Source: Halomonas sp. McH1-25 (GTDB lineage Bacteria > Pseudomonadota > Gammaproteobacteria > Pseudomonadales > Halomonadaceae). From it: a stretch of DNA of 64,000 bases. The DNA lies in assembly GCF_022348165.1 (NCBI RefSeq), contig NZ_JAKRFI010000001.1, positions 310,001 to 374,000 of the forward strand, read 5' to 3'. A program made the translations under genes and the position numbers. The stretch's first letter is position 1, and each line of letters opens with the position of its first letter. Below the pieces are notes generated by a model that saw nothing but the letters and a program-made list of their open reading frames with translations, made no database searches and was not told the origin of the DNA. This document shows positions 19,605 through 28,714 of this stretch, piece by piece.

Positions 19605-21427
19605 GAATCCTCCTCGCTATCGAAGGGATGGGCGATGTCCAGTCGAACCGGTCCTACGGGGGACACCCAGCGAATACCCAGGCCCGCCCCCGTAGCCAGG
19701 TCGTCCGGCCACCACGAATTGAACGCATTGCCCGTATCGGCGAACGCGGCGCCCCACCAGTCGCCGGTGATCCGTCGTTGAGCCTCGAGACTGGCGGTTA
19801 GTAGGTGTTGGCCGCCGAGAAGTTCCCCATCCTCGTTTTCGGGGGCTAGGCTTTCGTAGCTGTAGCCGCGAACACTTTGATCGCCGCCGGCAAAGAAGCG
19901 TAGCGACGGAGGTATTCTGTCGAAATCATCGGTATGCATGGCCCCAACACCGGTGCGAGCGACGAAGCGGGTATCCTCGCCCAGCATGCGAATCCATTGG
20001 GAATCCAGCGTAGCGCGTACGAACGACGCATCCGAGCCCCAGATATCGTCCGATATCGCCAGGGAAAGCCGCTGTCTGTCGCCCCACGTAGGGAAACGCG
20101 GGTTCCGCGTACGCACGCGAGCCCAGCTAATGCCGGGATACATCAGCAGCACTTGGTCTTCCTGGTCCGCCTGGGTGAAATCTTCGTAGGTGGTACGGAA
20201 GAAGAGCCGCTGCGTCCAACCGTTCTCGAACAACCAGCGGCGGGCAACTTCGGTGGACACCTCTAGACTCTGCGTGTCCTCATAGTCTTCGTGCCGCAGC
20301 CCGTATGTCAGTTCGTAGCTATCCGTCAGCGGGTTGGCGAGCGGAATGGTGTAAGTGCCGCTGAATATCTGTTCCGGCTCCGACAGGTAGAGCTCATGAT
20401 TAAGGCTGTCGCCATCCTCGTTCAGCCAGGGTTGTTCCCAGGCGAACTGGGTGCGCGGCCCGACATCGGTGGCATAGCCGATGCCCACCTCGAACTGGTG
20501 ACGATCGGCGGGTATCAGGTTGACCTCGACCGGCACTCTCGGAGGTCGCTCCCTACCCAGGCGATTCGCGGTACTCACAGCACTGGCCGACAGTAATGGG
20601 GACTCCTCGAGTACGTTGTCGGCGTCGTCCGTTCCAGTATCCACGGCCTCCCACCAGCCTCGATGCGCCTGGACAAGTGAAGCCGAGGGACCCTGCAAAC
20701 GCGGTCGCACGCTGACACTGCGGAACCAGCCGGTTTCACCGAGGCGCTGGCTATATACGGCCAGCGAGCCGGCGAGGTAAGCATCCCCGGTCTCGAAGGG
20801 CATCATGTTGCGCAATCGACTCTCTTCGATCTGGCTGCCATCGAAGCGGACATTCCCGAAGACGTAGCGCTCGCCACTGTCCAGCGTCAGGTAGATACGC
20901 GCACTCTCCTCCCATGGCCGGACTTCGATGCGTCGATCGCTAAAGTTGGCATCGAAGTAGCCACGCTCCACGGCAAGCGTGGAGAAACGGCTACGTAACG
21001 CTTCGTAAGGAGCGTGGCGTAACGGCTCGCCTTCCTCGAGTGGCAGGTTGTCGAGCACCTGCTGAAAGGCATCGTCATCGCCGGCATCGCCTTCGACGGA
21101 AACGTCCAGCTCGGTGACGATCACGCGAGGCCCTGGCCGGATCCGTAGACGTGCCCGTTCGACGGGATTCTCTCCAACCAGGCTGATATCGAGTTCGGGT
21201 TCATAATAACCGTAGGCCTTGAGCGCTTCGCGGGTACGCTTGGCCACTTGGGAGCGAACTCGATCCTTTCCATATTCACTGGCGTCGAATGCGGCCAGAT
21301 AATTGGCCACGTTCTCGGCAGCTTCACCGTCGATACCCTGAATCTCGGCTTCCAGAGCCAAGCTGGATGTAGCGAACAGGCCAGAGCCCAACGCAACTAC
21401 CAGAACGCCGTGGCGGAACATACGCAT
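19568..21427 (-). CDS. tamA: Outer-membrane assembly protein TamA
   Basis: Omp85-family outer-membrane protein, partner of TamB. The 619-residue protein has a signal peptide (cleavage near SLALEA, about residue 24-26), three POTRA-like domains in the first 260 or so residues, and a 16-strand barrel. The conserved barrel motif is seen as RFFAGGDQSVRGYSYESL and the C-terminal strand ends ...LHFAIGPEF with terminal Phe, the signal for BAM insertion. A second Met at residue 3 could also be the start. It lies upstream of and overlaps tamB. Confidence 0.95.
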   Translation of the reverse strand: MRMFRHGVLVVALGSGLFATSSLALEAEIQGIDGEAAENVANYLAAFDASEYGKDRVRSQVAKRTREALKAYGYYEPELDISLVGENPVERARLRIRPGPRVIVTELDVSVEGDAGDDDAFQQVLDNLPLEEGEPLRHAPYEALRSRFSTLAVERGYFDANFSDRRIEVRPWEESARIYLTLDSGERYVFGNVRFDGSQIEESRLRNMMPFETGDAYLAGSLAVYSQRLGETGWFRSVSVRPRLQGPSASLVQAHRGWWEAVDTGTDDADNVLEESPLLSASAVSTANRLGRERPPRVPVEVNLIPADRHQFEVGIGYATDVGPRTQFAWEQPWLNEDGDSLNHELYLSEPEQIFSGTYTIPLANPLTDSYELTYGLRHEDYEDTQSLEVSTEVARRWLFENGWTQRLFFRTTYEDFTQADQEDQVLLMYPGISWARVRTRNPRFPTWGDRQRLSLAISDDIWGSDASFVRATLDSQWIRMLGEDTRFVARTGVGAMHTDDFDRIPPSLRFFAGGDQSVRGYSYESLAPENEDGELLGGQHLLTASLEAQRRITGDWWGAAFADTGNAFNSWWPDDLATGAGLGIRWVSPVGPVRLDIAHPFDSEEDSWRLHFAIGPEF

Positions 21428-21562
21428 GCCTCAATGTCGCCGAAACGCGTGACCGAAGGCAGGCAACATGACGGACATTTTTATGCAGCCGGTTTCCTTC
21501 ACTTCATGATTCCTCTAATCCTTGAGTGGATCACCCGCAATGGAAGCGGGCTATCCTTCGGC

Positions 21563-22459
21563 CTAACCGCCAAGGCTTTCCACATTGGCACTCAACGCCA
21601 GCAGGCTTTGACGAAGCTCCAAGAGCCCCGCTTGGTTGCTGCCGATGCGTGCAGCCAATTGATCCAGGCGTGCCTGTCGCTCCTCGTCACTGGAGCGCAA
21701 GGTCTCGATACTCGAGGCCATGTCCGCCAGACGATCCTCCAGAGCGGCAATATCCTGTACTTGGTTTTCAATCTCAGTATAAGCATTGTCCAGCTCTGTG
21801 ACACGCGACTCAAGCTGTTGGCTCGACTCGCGTATGCCGATGACATTCGTCTGGACTCCACTGACCGTGTCGCGCAACGATGCGAGCCCTTGCTCGGTGG
21901 CGTCCTGAGCGTTCTCCAAGGCCTGCAATCGTTCCTGCAGAGCCGCTCGGGCATCTTCACCGTCCGCTTCGATGACGTCCAGCGAGCGCTGCATAGCATC
22001 CAAGGTGGCCGCGAGGATGTCCCGCTCTTCCTCGCCGGCCTCGAGACGCTCGACCAGTTCATTGATATTAGACGCATCTGCACTACTGTTTTCCAATTTC
22101 TGAACAGCGGATTGCAGCCCTGTCTGCCGCTCCTGCAAATTGCGCTGGGCCGAGCTCAACGCATCCAGCTTCTCTTCCATCCCGGTGATCTCATAGCGAT
22201 CATCCAGGCTGTCGAAGCGAGCGTGAAGGTTGGACAGTTGGCCCTGCAGTTCGCGCTGGTCGGCCTGCCAAGCCTGTCGATCGAGCCAGTAGACACCGGC
22301 GATGCCCACGAAGCCGGCCAACAGGAGTAGACAAAGCAACCACAGGGGCCATGTGCGTGCCGAGGAGACCACCACGCCACGGTGCCGGTCGGCCAGTTCG
22401 TCACTGGGATCCGGTACGATCGGCGCATTCAAGCGCGGCTCATCCGAGCGTTCCACCAT
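21563..22459 (-). CDS. Membrane-anchored coiled-coil protein, unknown function
   Basis: I do not recognise a named family. The 298-residue protein has a short charged cytoplasmic tail, one hydrophobic helix (WPLWLLCLLLLAGFVGIAG, about 37-57) and then about 230 residues rich in Leu, Gln, Glu and Ala with heptad character, so it should project a long coiled coil into the periplasm if the tail is inside. Trp/Gln-rich WLDRQAWQADQRELQGQL follows the membrane helix. The start ATG 22459 has AGAGGAAG just upstream; an upstream frame of 97 codons runs into sodB and is not credible. It is divergent from sodB with 179 bp between starts. Confidence 0.75.
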   Translation of the reverse strand: MVERSDEPRLNAPIVPDPSDELADRHRGVVVSSARTWPLWLLCLLLLAGFVGIAGVYWLDRQAWQADQRELQGQLSNLHARFDSLDDRYEITGMEEKLDALSSAQRNLQERQTGLQSAVQKLENSSADASNINELVERLEAGEEERDILAATLDAMQRSLDVIEADGEDARAALQERLQALENAQDATEQGLASLRDTVSGVQTNVIGIRESSQQLESRVTELDNAYTEIENQVQDIAALEDRLADMASSIETLRSSDEERQARLDQLAARIGSNQAGLLELRQSLLALSANVESLGG

Positions 22460-22581
22460 GTCGACTTCCTCTCTATTCCCTGGCACAGCAAAGCGGGCAG
22501 ACGATGACGCGTCATATCCAGAACATGCGAGCATAACCCAGGCTGACAAGATCTCGCGACACCGCCTGCAGATGCTTGGTA

Positions 22582-22610
22582 TTGTAAGGTTTTTTATCGC
22601 GCGCTGTATT
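22582..22610 (+). promoter_or_regulatory. Possible sodB promoter
   Basis: TTGTAA (22582-22587), 17 bp, TGTATT (22605-22610), ending 28 bp before the sodB ATG. The match is moderate. No clear Fur or ryhB-type site was identified in the short leader. Confidence 0.35.
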
Positions 22611-22638
22611 CCACGCTGCCCATAAAATGGAGATAACC

Positions 22639-23217
22639 ATGGTTTTTGAACTTCCCGTGTTGCCGTACGAGAAGAATGCGTTGGAACCGCATATTTCTGC
22701 CCGAACGCTGGAGTATCACTATGGCAAGCATCATCAGGCCTATGTGACAAAGCTCAACGAGCTGACCGACGGCACTGCCGAAGCGGACAAATCGCTCGAG
22801 GAGATCATCAAGTCGTCCTCGGGGACGCTTTTCAATCAGGCCGCGCAAGTGTGGAATCACACCTTCTTCTGGCACTGCCTGTCTCCCGGTGGCGGTGGAG
22901 AGCCCAGCGGCCCCCTGGCTGACGCCATCGATGCCAAGTTCGGCACCTTCGCGCGCTTCAAAGAGGAGTTCAATGCCAAGGCTATCGGCAACTTCGGCTC
23001 TGGCTGGACCTGGCTGATAAAGAGCGCCAACGGCAGCGTGGATATCGTCAATACCGACGATGCCGATACTCCCATCGCCCATGGCCAGACGCCTCTGCTG
23101 ACCATCGATGTATGGGAACATGCCTATTACCTCGATTATCACAATGCTCGACCCAAGTATCTCGACGCCGTGTGGAACGTCGTCAACTGGGAATTTGCCG
23201 CCCAGAATTACAGCTGA
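22639..23217 (+). CDS. sodB: Iron superoxide dismutase
   Basis: Dismutates superoxide in the cytoplasm. The 192-residue protein starts MVFELPVLPYEKNALEPHIS, as SodB does. Metal ligands lie in LEYHYGKHHQAYV (His), VWNHTFFWHCLSP (His), and LTIDVWEHAYYLDY (Asp, His). The Gln in NQAAQVWNH is at the position typical of Fe rather than Mn enzymes. An ATG 4 codons upstream is in frame, but the chosen start has GGAGAT at about 7 nt and the usual N-terminus. Confidence 0.95.
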   Translation: MVFELPVLPYEKNALEPHISARTLEYHYGKHHQAYVTKLNELTDGTAEADKSLEEIIKSSSGTLFNQAAQVWNHTFFWHCLSPGGGGEPSGPLADAIDAKFGTFARFKEEFNAKAIGNFGSGWTWLIKSANGSVDIVNTDDADTPIAHGQTPLLTIDVWEHAYYLDYHNARPKYLDAVWNVVNWEFAAQNYS

Positions 23218-23241
23218 CATCTGTACGCCGCCAGAGCATCA

Positions 23242-23282
23242 CCAACGCAGAACGCCCCGCTGTGCGGGGCGTTCTGCGTTGG
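23242..23282. terminator. Bidirectional terminator between sodB and the ugd-like gene
   Basis: A perfect 19-bp stem (23242-23260 with 23264-23282, loop TGT) between two convergent genes. There is no long T-run on either side, but the stem is very stable and the position fits shared termination. Confidence 0.75.
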
Positions 23283-23299
23283 CTTGCATGTGATGCATT

Positions 23300-24601
23300 T
23301 CAAGCGGGATCGGCACGCCGTCCTATTCCCCGGTAAGTCAAACCGCGAGCGGCGACATAGGCCGGGTCATAGATGTTGCGTCCATCGAGAATGAGCCGCT
23401 CCCCAAGCATCTCTCCCAGCCGGCGCCAGTCGGGATTCCAGTAGCACTTCCACTCGGTGACCAGGATCAGCGCGTCGGCACCTTCACAGGCTTCGTAAGG
23501 GGTACCTTCGCACAGGGTCAACAGCGGATGATCGCCTACCACCTTCCTGACCGCGGGCAGAGCGGCGGGATCGTGCAAGCGAACGTGCACGCCCTGTGCC
23601 CACAGTGCACGCAGCAATGTCAGCACCGGGGCATGGTCGATGCGTGTGGTGCCGGGCTTGAACGCTGCGCCCCAGATGGCCACGGTGCGATTTTCGAGTT
23701 GGCCGTGGAAATGTCCCCACAACTTGCGGAAGAGCGTTTCCTTCTTGCTCTCGTTGATGTCGAGAACCTGCTCGAGAAGATGCGACTCGCGCCCCGTCGC
23801 ATGCTGTACATCGGCAAGGCGCATCAGGTCGCGGGAGAAGTTCGGCCCACCAAACCCGCAACCGGGATAGAGGTATTCGTAGCCGATACGGGTATCGGCC
23901 CCCATGCCTTGACGGACATACTCGACGTCGACACCCAGCGAATCCGCCAGACCTGCCACTTCGTTCATGTAGCTGATGCGTGTCGCCAACATGCCATTGA
24001 TGGCCAGCTTGGTTAGCTCGGCAGCCCGTCGAGGCATGCGCTGAAAGAGTTCGGCCCGGCGATTGAAGGCACGCAACAGCTCACGCACCTGATCTTCGGC
24101 CCAGTCGTCTTCACACCCCAGCAACCAGCGTGTGGGGCGGGTAAACGCCTGCCAGGCGCGACCCTCCTCCAGCATGTCGGGCAGCACCACTGCCACTTGC
24201 GAGGCATGGCGCAGCAGGGATTCCAGGCTTTCCGTGTGACCGACGGGAAAGGTCGAATTGTTGACGAGTACCAACGGCGAGCTCTGCTGACCGGCAATCA
24301 ATTCGATGAAACGTTCGGCGGCGTCGCGCTGGTCCGGTGCCAACGCCAGCCAGGCGACATCATACTCGCCCGATAAACTGACGTTGCTGTCGCCATTTTC
24401 GAGCAACCGCAGTGAGCCGGTGCGCTGTCCGAAATCGATCTGATCGACCACGCCGGGCTCGCCCGTCAACCATTCGGCACGCGAAAGTTGCGACCAAGGG
24501 GCGTCAGGGTGCGGCCACCAGTCGACTTGATGCCCTACCGAGGAAAGCGCGGCGGCTGCAGTCGCCGCGGCCAACTCGCTCCCGTGTACGATGATACGCA
24601 T
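23300..24601 (-). CDS. UDP-glucose dehydrogenase-like protein lacking catalytic residues
   Basis: A 433-residue intact protein with the three-domain plan of UDP-glucose/GDP-mannose dehydrogenases: NNSTFPVGHT (about 114-123), the middle dimerisation helix NGMLATRISYMNEVAGLADSL, and the C-terminal domain with VAIWGAAFKPGTTRIDHAPV. Key residues differ from active enzymes. The catalytic Cys of GGSCFPKD is Asn (GGPNFSRD, N254), the active-site Lys of LATKI is Arg (R208), NPEFLREG is LPDMLEEG, and the N-terminal GxGYVG nucleotide motif is absent (VHGSELAAAT). A Cys sits six residues before N254 (PGCGFGG, C248). It starts 4 bp after galU stops, with GAGGGGTGA as ribosome site, so it is co-translated with galU. 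It may be a pseudo-enzyme or have another reaction. Confidence 0.8.
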   Translation of the reverse strand: MRIIVHGSELAAATAAAALSSVGHQVDWWPHPDAPWSQLSRAEWLTGEPGVVDQIDFGQRTGSLRLLENGDSNVSLSGEYDVAWLALAPDQRDAAERFIELIAGQQSSPLVLVNNSTFPVGHTESLESLLRHASQVAVVLPDMLEEGRAWQAFTRPTRWLLGCEDDWAEDQVRELLRAFNRRAELFQRMPRRAAELTKLAINGMLATRISYMNEVAGLADSLGVDVEYVRQGMGADTRIGYEYLYPGCGFGGPNFSRDLMRLADVQHATGRESHLLEQVLDINESKKETLFRKLWGHFHGQLENRTVAIWGAAFKPGTTRIDHAPVLTLLRALWAQGVHVRLHDPAALPAVRKVVGDHPLLTLCEGTPYEACEGADALILVTEWKCYWNPDWRRLGEMLGERLILDGRNIYDPAYVAARGLTYRGIGRRADPA

Positions 24602-24605
24602 CGAT

Positions 24606-25496
24606 TCACCCCTCGTTGGCGTAGCGCTGGAGGAGTTCGTTGAAGCCCTTGCCGAATTTGGGATGCCGCTTGGCGTAGGCCAGCGTCGCCTCCAGGTAGC
24701 CCAACTGATGACCGCAGTCATAGGTGGTGCCCTGCATACGGAAGGCGGCGACGCCGTGTTGCTTGCGCAGGGTGTCGATGGCATCCGTCAACTGGATTTC
24801 ATTGCCGGCCCCAGGCGGGGTATCCGCCAGCACCGGAAAGATTTCGCCGGGCAGCAGGTAACGGCCGATGACCGACAGCGTCGAAGGCGCATCCTCGACC
24901 TTGGGTTTTTCGACCATTCCCGTGATCGGCGCACTCTTGCCGGGCTCGGGCGTATCGCCTTCGAGTGCCACGATGCCGTACTTGTAGACCAGTTCCTGAG
25001 GCACGTTCTCGACCATGATCTGGGCATCGCCGGTCGTTTCGTAGGCCTCGATCATGCCGGCGAGATCGTTGCGCGACCTTCCTTCGTCATCGACGAGCAC
25101 ATCCGGCAGCAGAACGGTGAATGGCTCGTTGTCGCCGATCACGGCACGCGCGCAGAGTATGGCATGGCCAAGCCCCAGAGCCTCTGGCTGACGCACACTG
25201 ATGATACTGACATCGTCAGGAACGATGTTGCGCACTTCGTCGAGCATCTCATCCTTGCCCTTGGCCTCGAGCATGGTCTCGAGTTCGAAATGCTTGTCGA
25301 AATGGTTTTCGATGGCGCCCTTGCTGGAGTGCGTAACCAGTACGATCTCCTTGATTCCCGCTTTCACCGCTTCTTCGACGACATACTGGATGACCGGCTT
25401 GTCGACGATGGTGATCATTTCCTTGGGAATGGCTTTCGAGGCGGGAAGACAGCGGGTACCGAGCCCTGCAACGGGGAGAACGGCCTTACGAATCAT
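24606..25496 (-). CDS. galU: UTP-glucose-1-phosphate uridylyltransferase
   Basis: Makes UDP-glucose from UTP and glucose-1-phosphate for envelope polysaccharides and osmoprotectant glucans. The 296-residue protein begins MIRKAVLPVAGLGTRCLPAS with the nucleotide-binding loop, then KAIPKEMITIVDKPVIQYVV; FTVLLPDVLVDD and GMVEKPK are further family motifs. A frame extension of 14 codons is ignored because the ATG at 25496 has GGAGGG close upstream and gives the family N-terminus. It precedes the ugd-like gene by 4 bp. Confidence 0.94.
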   Translation of the reverse strand: MIRKAVLPVAGLGTRCLPASKAIPKEMITIVDKPVIQYVVEEAVKAGIKEIVLVTHSSKGAIENHFDKHFELETMLEAKGKDEMLDEVRNIVPDDVSIISVRQPEALGLGHAILCARAVIGDNEPFTVLLPDVLVDDEGRSRNDLAGMIEAYETTGDAQIMVENVPQELVYKYGIVALEGDTPEPGKSAPITGMVEKPKVEDAPSTLSVIGRYLLPGEIFPVLADTPPGAGNEIQLTDAIDTLRKQHGVAAFRMQGTTYDCGHQLGYLEATLAYAKRHPKFGKGFNELLQRYANEG

Positions 25497-25887
25497 GGGG
25501 TCCCTCCAACATGATGATAATGTTTTCCAGTATGACACAAACGGTTACGTTGGTATCCAAGCAACCGCCAATCGCCCTCTTGCGAGGGAAAAAAGAGCGG
25601 AATCGCATGCCTACGCATCACTGATAGCCAACTTCGGCAGGCTTCACTCCATGGCCTATGAATGCCGTAGCGGCAATGTAACAGTAAGTATTACCGTACA
25701 TGCTGCATTGCAAACGATCAACTGAACGTCGAAACGATCCAATCAGGACGCTTCCTATCCGGCCGTGACGCTACCAGTAAGCCATGAGGCGGTAAATGTA
25801 GCCATTTTATCCATGAAGAGTGCTACGGGCCGCAAAAAAAGTCGAGAGATAGTAGAATGCGAGGCATCTTGTCGAAGGAGGTTCGTG
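25497..25887. other. Intergenic region between divergent galU and mtaD-like genes
   Basis: No credible gene. It contains the leaders of two divergent operons, a small hairpin CCCTC-TTGC-GAGGG near 25577 next to an A-run, and a TAGAAT -10-like hexamer (25853-25858) before the amidohydrolase gene without a good -35. The ribosome site AAGGAGGTT is at 25875-25883. Confidence 0.5.
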
Positions 25888-27240
25888 ATGCCCCCCATCG
25901 CACCACTCGATGCCGAACTTTTGATCGAGGCCCGCTGGATCCTGCCAATGAGCGAGGGACTTCCGGTTCTCGAGCATCAGGCCATCGCCATCGACGCCGG
26001 ACGTTTACTCGGGCCATGGCCTATCGATGAAGCCCGCCGTCGGGTCGAAGCGAAACGCACGTTGCAACTGGAACACCACGCGCTACTTCCTGGCTTGATC
26101 AATGCGCATAATCATGCGGGCATGAGTCTGATGCGCGGCTATGCCGACGATTTGCCATTGATGACCTGGCTCAATGAGCATATCTGGCCGGCGGAGGCGG
26201 CACATGTCACGCCTGACTTCGTCGCTGATGGTACGCGCCTGGCAATAGCCGAAATGCTACGTTCAGGGACAACGACATTTTCCGACATGTATCTTGCCCC
26301 CGAACCCGTTGCCGATGCGGTGGAACAGCTCGGCATTCGAGCTCAGCTGTGTACGCCATTGATCGATTTTCCGACACCTTGGGCGCCCGACTTTCACACA
26401 GGGTTAGAGCGCACAGAGGCGTTGGTGGAACGCTATCGCAACCATTCCTCGATTAGCCTGGCGTTTGGCCCCCATGCCCCCTATACCGTGGCGGACGATA
26501 GCCTGGCCCTTTTGATCGAAGCTCGTGAGCGCCTGAACCTACCGATTCAGATGCACGTGCACGAAACCGCCGAGGAAGTCGAGCAAGGGCTGGCCAAATA
26601 TGCCAAGCGGCCGCTCCGGCGCCTCCACGATGCCGGGCTTCTGGGAGCGCATTTCCAGGCGGTCCATGTCACCCAGATCAATGATGAGGACATGACGATA
26701 CTGCGTGACAGCGGCACGCATGTCATACACTGCCCTCAGTCCAATCTAAAGCTGGCGAGTGGCTTCTGCCCCGTCGACCGCCTGCAGGCCGCCGGGATCA
26801 ATGTCGCCTTGGGAACCGACGGTGCTGCCAGCAACAACGATCTCGACATGTTCGACGAAATGAAAAGCGCCGCGCTCATTGCCAAGGCCGTCAGTGGAAA
26901 TGCCGCCGCGCTACCGGCCATGGCGGCCCTGGCCATGGCGACACGCGATGGGGCGAAGGCACTGGGAATAGCGCATCGCCGCGGCCAACTTGCAGAAGGC
27001 TTCGATGCCGACCTGATAGCCCTCGATCTCGATGCCATCAATACCCTGCCCCTGCACCACCCGGCTTCGGCGATCGTGTACGCCATGAATAGCCGGCAAG
27101 TCAGCCACGTATGGGTCGACGGCAAGCTACGTGTCGACGAAGGTCAACTGGTCGATGTCGACGTTAACGAACTCAAACGCATGGCTCATGCCTATCAGCA
27201 AGCCATGTCGTTACCAGGCCAACCCGGAGAGGCTTCATGA
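25888..27240 (+). CDS. mtaD: TRZ/ATZ-family amidohydrolase, probable MTA/SAH deaminase
   Basis: A 450-residue metal-dependent hydrolase of the cytosine deaminase/atrazine chlorohydrolase group. Metal ligands: HxH in [16 protein letters not shown], a His in [10 protein letters not shown], another in FQAVHVTQI, and Asp in [20 protein letters not shown]. The start ATG 25888 has a near-perfect AAGGAGGT. Pseudomonas has the same order of amidohydrolase, ubiG, HAD phosphatase and yciK, and its amidohydrolase is reported to deaminate methylthioadenosine. Removing MTA/SAH next to a SAM methyltransferase makes sense but is inference. It overlaps ubiG by 4 bp. Confidence 0.85.
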   Translation: MPPIAPLDAELLIEARWILPMSEGLPVLEHQAIAIDAGRLLGPWPIDEARRRVEAKRTLQLEHHALLPGLINAHNHAGMSLMRGYADDLPLMTWLNEHIWPAEAAHVTPDFVADGTRLAIAEMLRSGTTTFSDMYLAPEPVADAVEQLGIRAQLCTPLIDFPTPWAPDFHTGLERTEALVERYRNHSSISLAFGPHAPYTVADDSLALLIEARERLNLPIQMHVHETAEEVEQGLAKYAKRPLRRLHDAGLLGAHFQAVHVTQINDEDMTILRDSGTHVIHCPQSNLKLASGFCPVDRLQAAGINVALGTDGAASNNDLDMFDEMKSAALIAKAVSGNAAALPAMAALAMATRDGAKALGIAHRRGQLAEGFDADLIALDLDAINTLPLHHPASAIVYAMNSRQVSHVWVDGKLRVDEGQLVDVDVNELKRMAHAYQQAMSLPGQPGEAS

Positions 27241-27977
27241 CGCAAGCGCAACGTGACATCAACGATCATCGCAGCAACGTCGATCATCATGAGATCGCCA
27301 AGTTCGAGGCCTTGGCGAGCCGTTGGTGGGACCGAGACAGCGAATTCAAACCCTTGCACGACATTAATCCACTGCGCCTGGATTTTATCGACGGTCATGC
27401 AGGCCTCGCCGGAAAACGCGTCATCGACGTAGGTTGCGGCGGAGGCATCCTCAGCGAGGCCATGGCGCACCGTGGCGCCGGTGTGACGGGCATCGACATG
27501 GGCGAAGCTCCCCTGGCAGTCGCCCGCCTTCATCAGCGGGAGAGCGGGGCCAACGTCACTTATCGGCAGGCCAGCGCCGAAGAAATGGCCCATGCGCATC
27601 CCGGCGAATTCGATATCGTGACCTGCCTGGAAATGCTCGAGCACGTTCCCGACCCGGCGGCCGTAGTCCGCGCTTGCGCGACATTGGCCAAGCCAGGCGG
27701 CCATATCTTCTTTTCGACGATCAATCGCAATCCCAAAGCGTATGCCTTTGCGATTCTCGGCGCAGAGTATGTACTCAGGCTGCTCCCGCGCGGCACGCAC
27801 GACTATCGCAAGTTCATACGCCCTTCAGAATTGTCGGGTTGGTGCCGTGCCACGGGCCTACGCGTTCGCGAGCAGTGCGGCCTGACCTACAACCCGGTAA
27901 CCAAGCATTACCGTTTGGCGCCCAGCGATGTATCGGTCAATTACATGATGCACTGCTCGATGGAGGAGGCTCTTTGA
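27237..27977 (+). CDS. ubiG: Ubiquinone biosynthesis O-methyltransferase UbiG
   Basis: Performs both O-methylations of ubiquinone synthesis. The 246-residue protein has the family start ([18 protein letters not shown]), SAM motif [17 protein letters not shown], and [15 protein letters not shown]. The conserved [20 protein letters not shown] membrane-binding region is present. The start overlaps mtaD by 4 bp, and its stop overlaps the TTG start of the next gene. Confidence 0.95.
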   Translation: MTQAQRDINDHRSNVDHHEIAKFEALASRWWDRDSEFKPLHDINPLRLDFIDGHAGLAGKRVIDVGCGGGILSEAMAHRGAGVTGIDMGEAPLAVARLHQRESGANVTYRQASAEEMAHAHPGEFDIVTCLEMLEHVPDPAAVVRACATLAKPGGHIFFSTINRNPKAYAFAILGAEYVLRLLPRGTHDYRKFIRPSELSGWCRATGLRVREQCGLTYNPVTKHYRLAPSDVSVNYMMHCSMEEAL

Positions 27978-28651
27978 CCTCACTGCCTTTGCCCACTCCG
28001 CAGTGCCTTTTGTTCGATCTGGATGGCACGCTGATCGATACGGCTCCCGACCTGGCACGAGCCACGAATGTTCTGCGTCAATATCACGGACTACCGCCTC
28101 TAGCGTTCGAGACGATACGCGCCCAAGTCTCCAACGGTGGCAGCGCCTTGGTGACACTGGCGTTGGGTATTGCCCATGATCATCCGGACCACCCCGAGGC
28201 GCGCAATGTTCTCCTTGCCGCCTACGGCAAGGAGGTCGCCGTAGAGAGCCGGGTGTTTTCCGGTCTGGAGAGGCTCCTCGAGCGCTGGGCAACTCCCCCA
28301 CGGCGCTGGGGCATCGTCACCAACAAGCCCAGGATCTATACAGAGCCTCTTCTCGAGGCACTGTCATTGTCACCGCATGTCCTGCTCTGTGCAGACGATC
28401 TTCCTGTCAAGAAACCTTCACCCGAGCCACTCTGGGAAGCGGCACGCAGGCTGGATGTTCTGCCGGAAGATTGTTGGTACATCGGTGACCATGCGCGTGA
28501 CATGCAAGCTGCCCATGCCGCCGGCATGACAGCCATTGCCGTGGGTTACGGCTATATCGAAGAAGGCCAGAAACGCGAAGATTGGCAAGCGGACCGTTGG
28601 TTCGACAGTCCGTCAGAACTGGTCAACGCCTTGATAGACAAGGATGAATGA
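27974..28651 (+). CDS. HAD phosphatase, MupP/Gph type
   Basis: A 225-residue HAD-superfamily phosphatase: motif [17 protein letters not shown], motif II GIVTNKP, motif III lysine in [13 protein letters not shown], motif [18 protein letters not shown]. The start is TTG at 27974, overlapping the ubiG stop (TTGA) with AGGAGG 5-7 nt before; no ATG exists near the N-terminus. It would usually be called phosphoglycolate phosphatase, but the Pseudomonas gene at the same place in the ubiG cluster is MupP, the N-acetylmuramate-6-phosphate phosphatase of peptidoglycan recycling, so that is at least as likely. Confidence 0.86.
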   Translation: MTSLPLPTPQCLLFDLDGTLIDTAPDLARATNVLRQYHGLPPLAFETIRAQVSNGGSALVTLALGIAHDHPDHPEARNVLLAAYGKEVAVESRVFSGLERLLERWATPPRRWGIVTNKPRIYTEPLLEALSLSPHVLLCADDLPVKKPSPEPLWEAARRLDVLPEDCWYIGDHARDMQAAHAAGMTAIAVGYGYIEEGQKREDWQADRWFDSPSELVNALIDKDE

Positions 28652-28652
28652 A

Positions 28653-28697
28653 CGCAAGCAAACAGCCTCCCATGCCTTGTTGGGCTGTTTGCTTGTG
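28653..28697. terminator. Bidirectional terminator-like hairpin
   Basis: CAAGCAAACAGCC (28655-28667) pairs perfectly with 28683-28695 around a 15-nt loop, between the convergent phosphatase and yciK genes. Confidence 0.6.
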
Positions 28698-28714
28698 CGG
28701 TAGTCGCAATCGGT

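Noticed and set aside
23300-24601. The ugd-like gene as a frameshifted pseudogene
   Set aside because: The frame is intact over 433 codons with a good ribosome site and normal conservation elsewhere; only specific active-site residues differ.
27434-27973. Upstream extension of the phosphatase frame across ubiG
   Set aside because: It is out of frame within ubiG, has no homology, and the TTG start has an ideal ribosome site.
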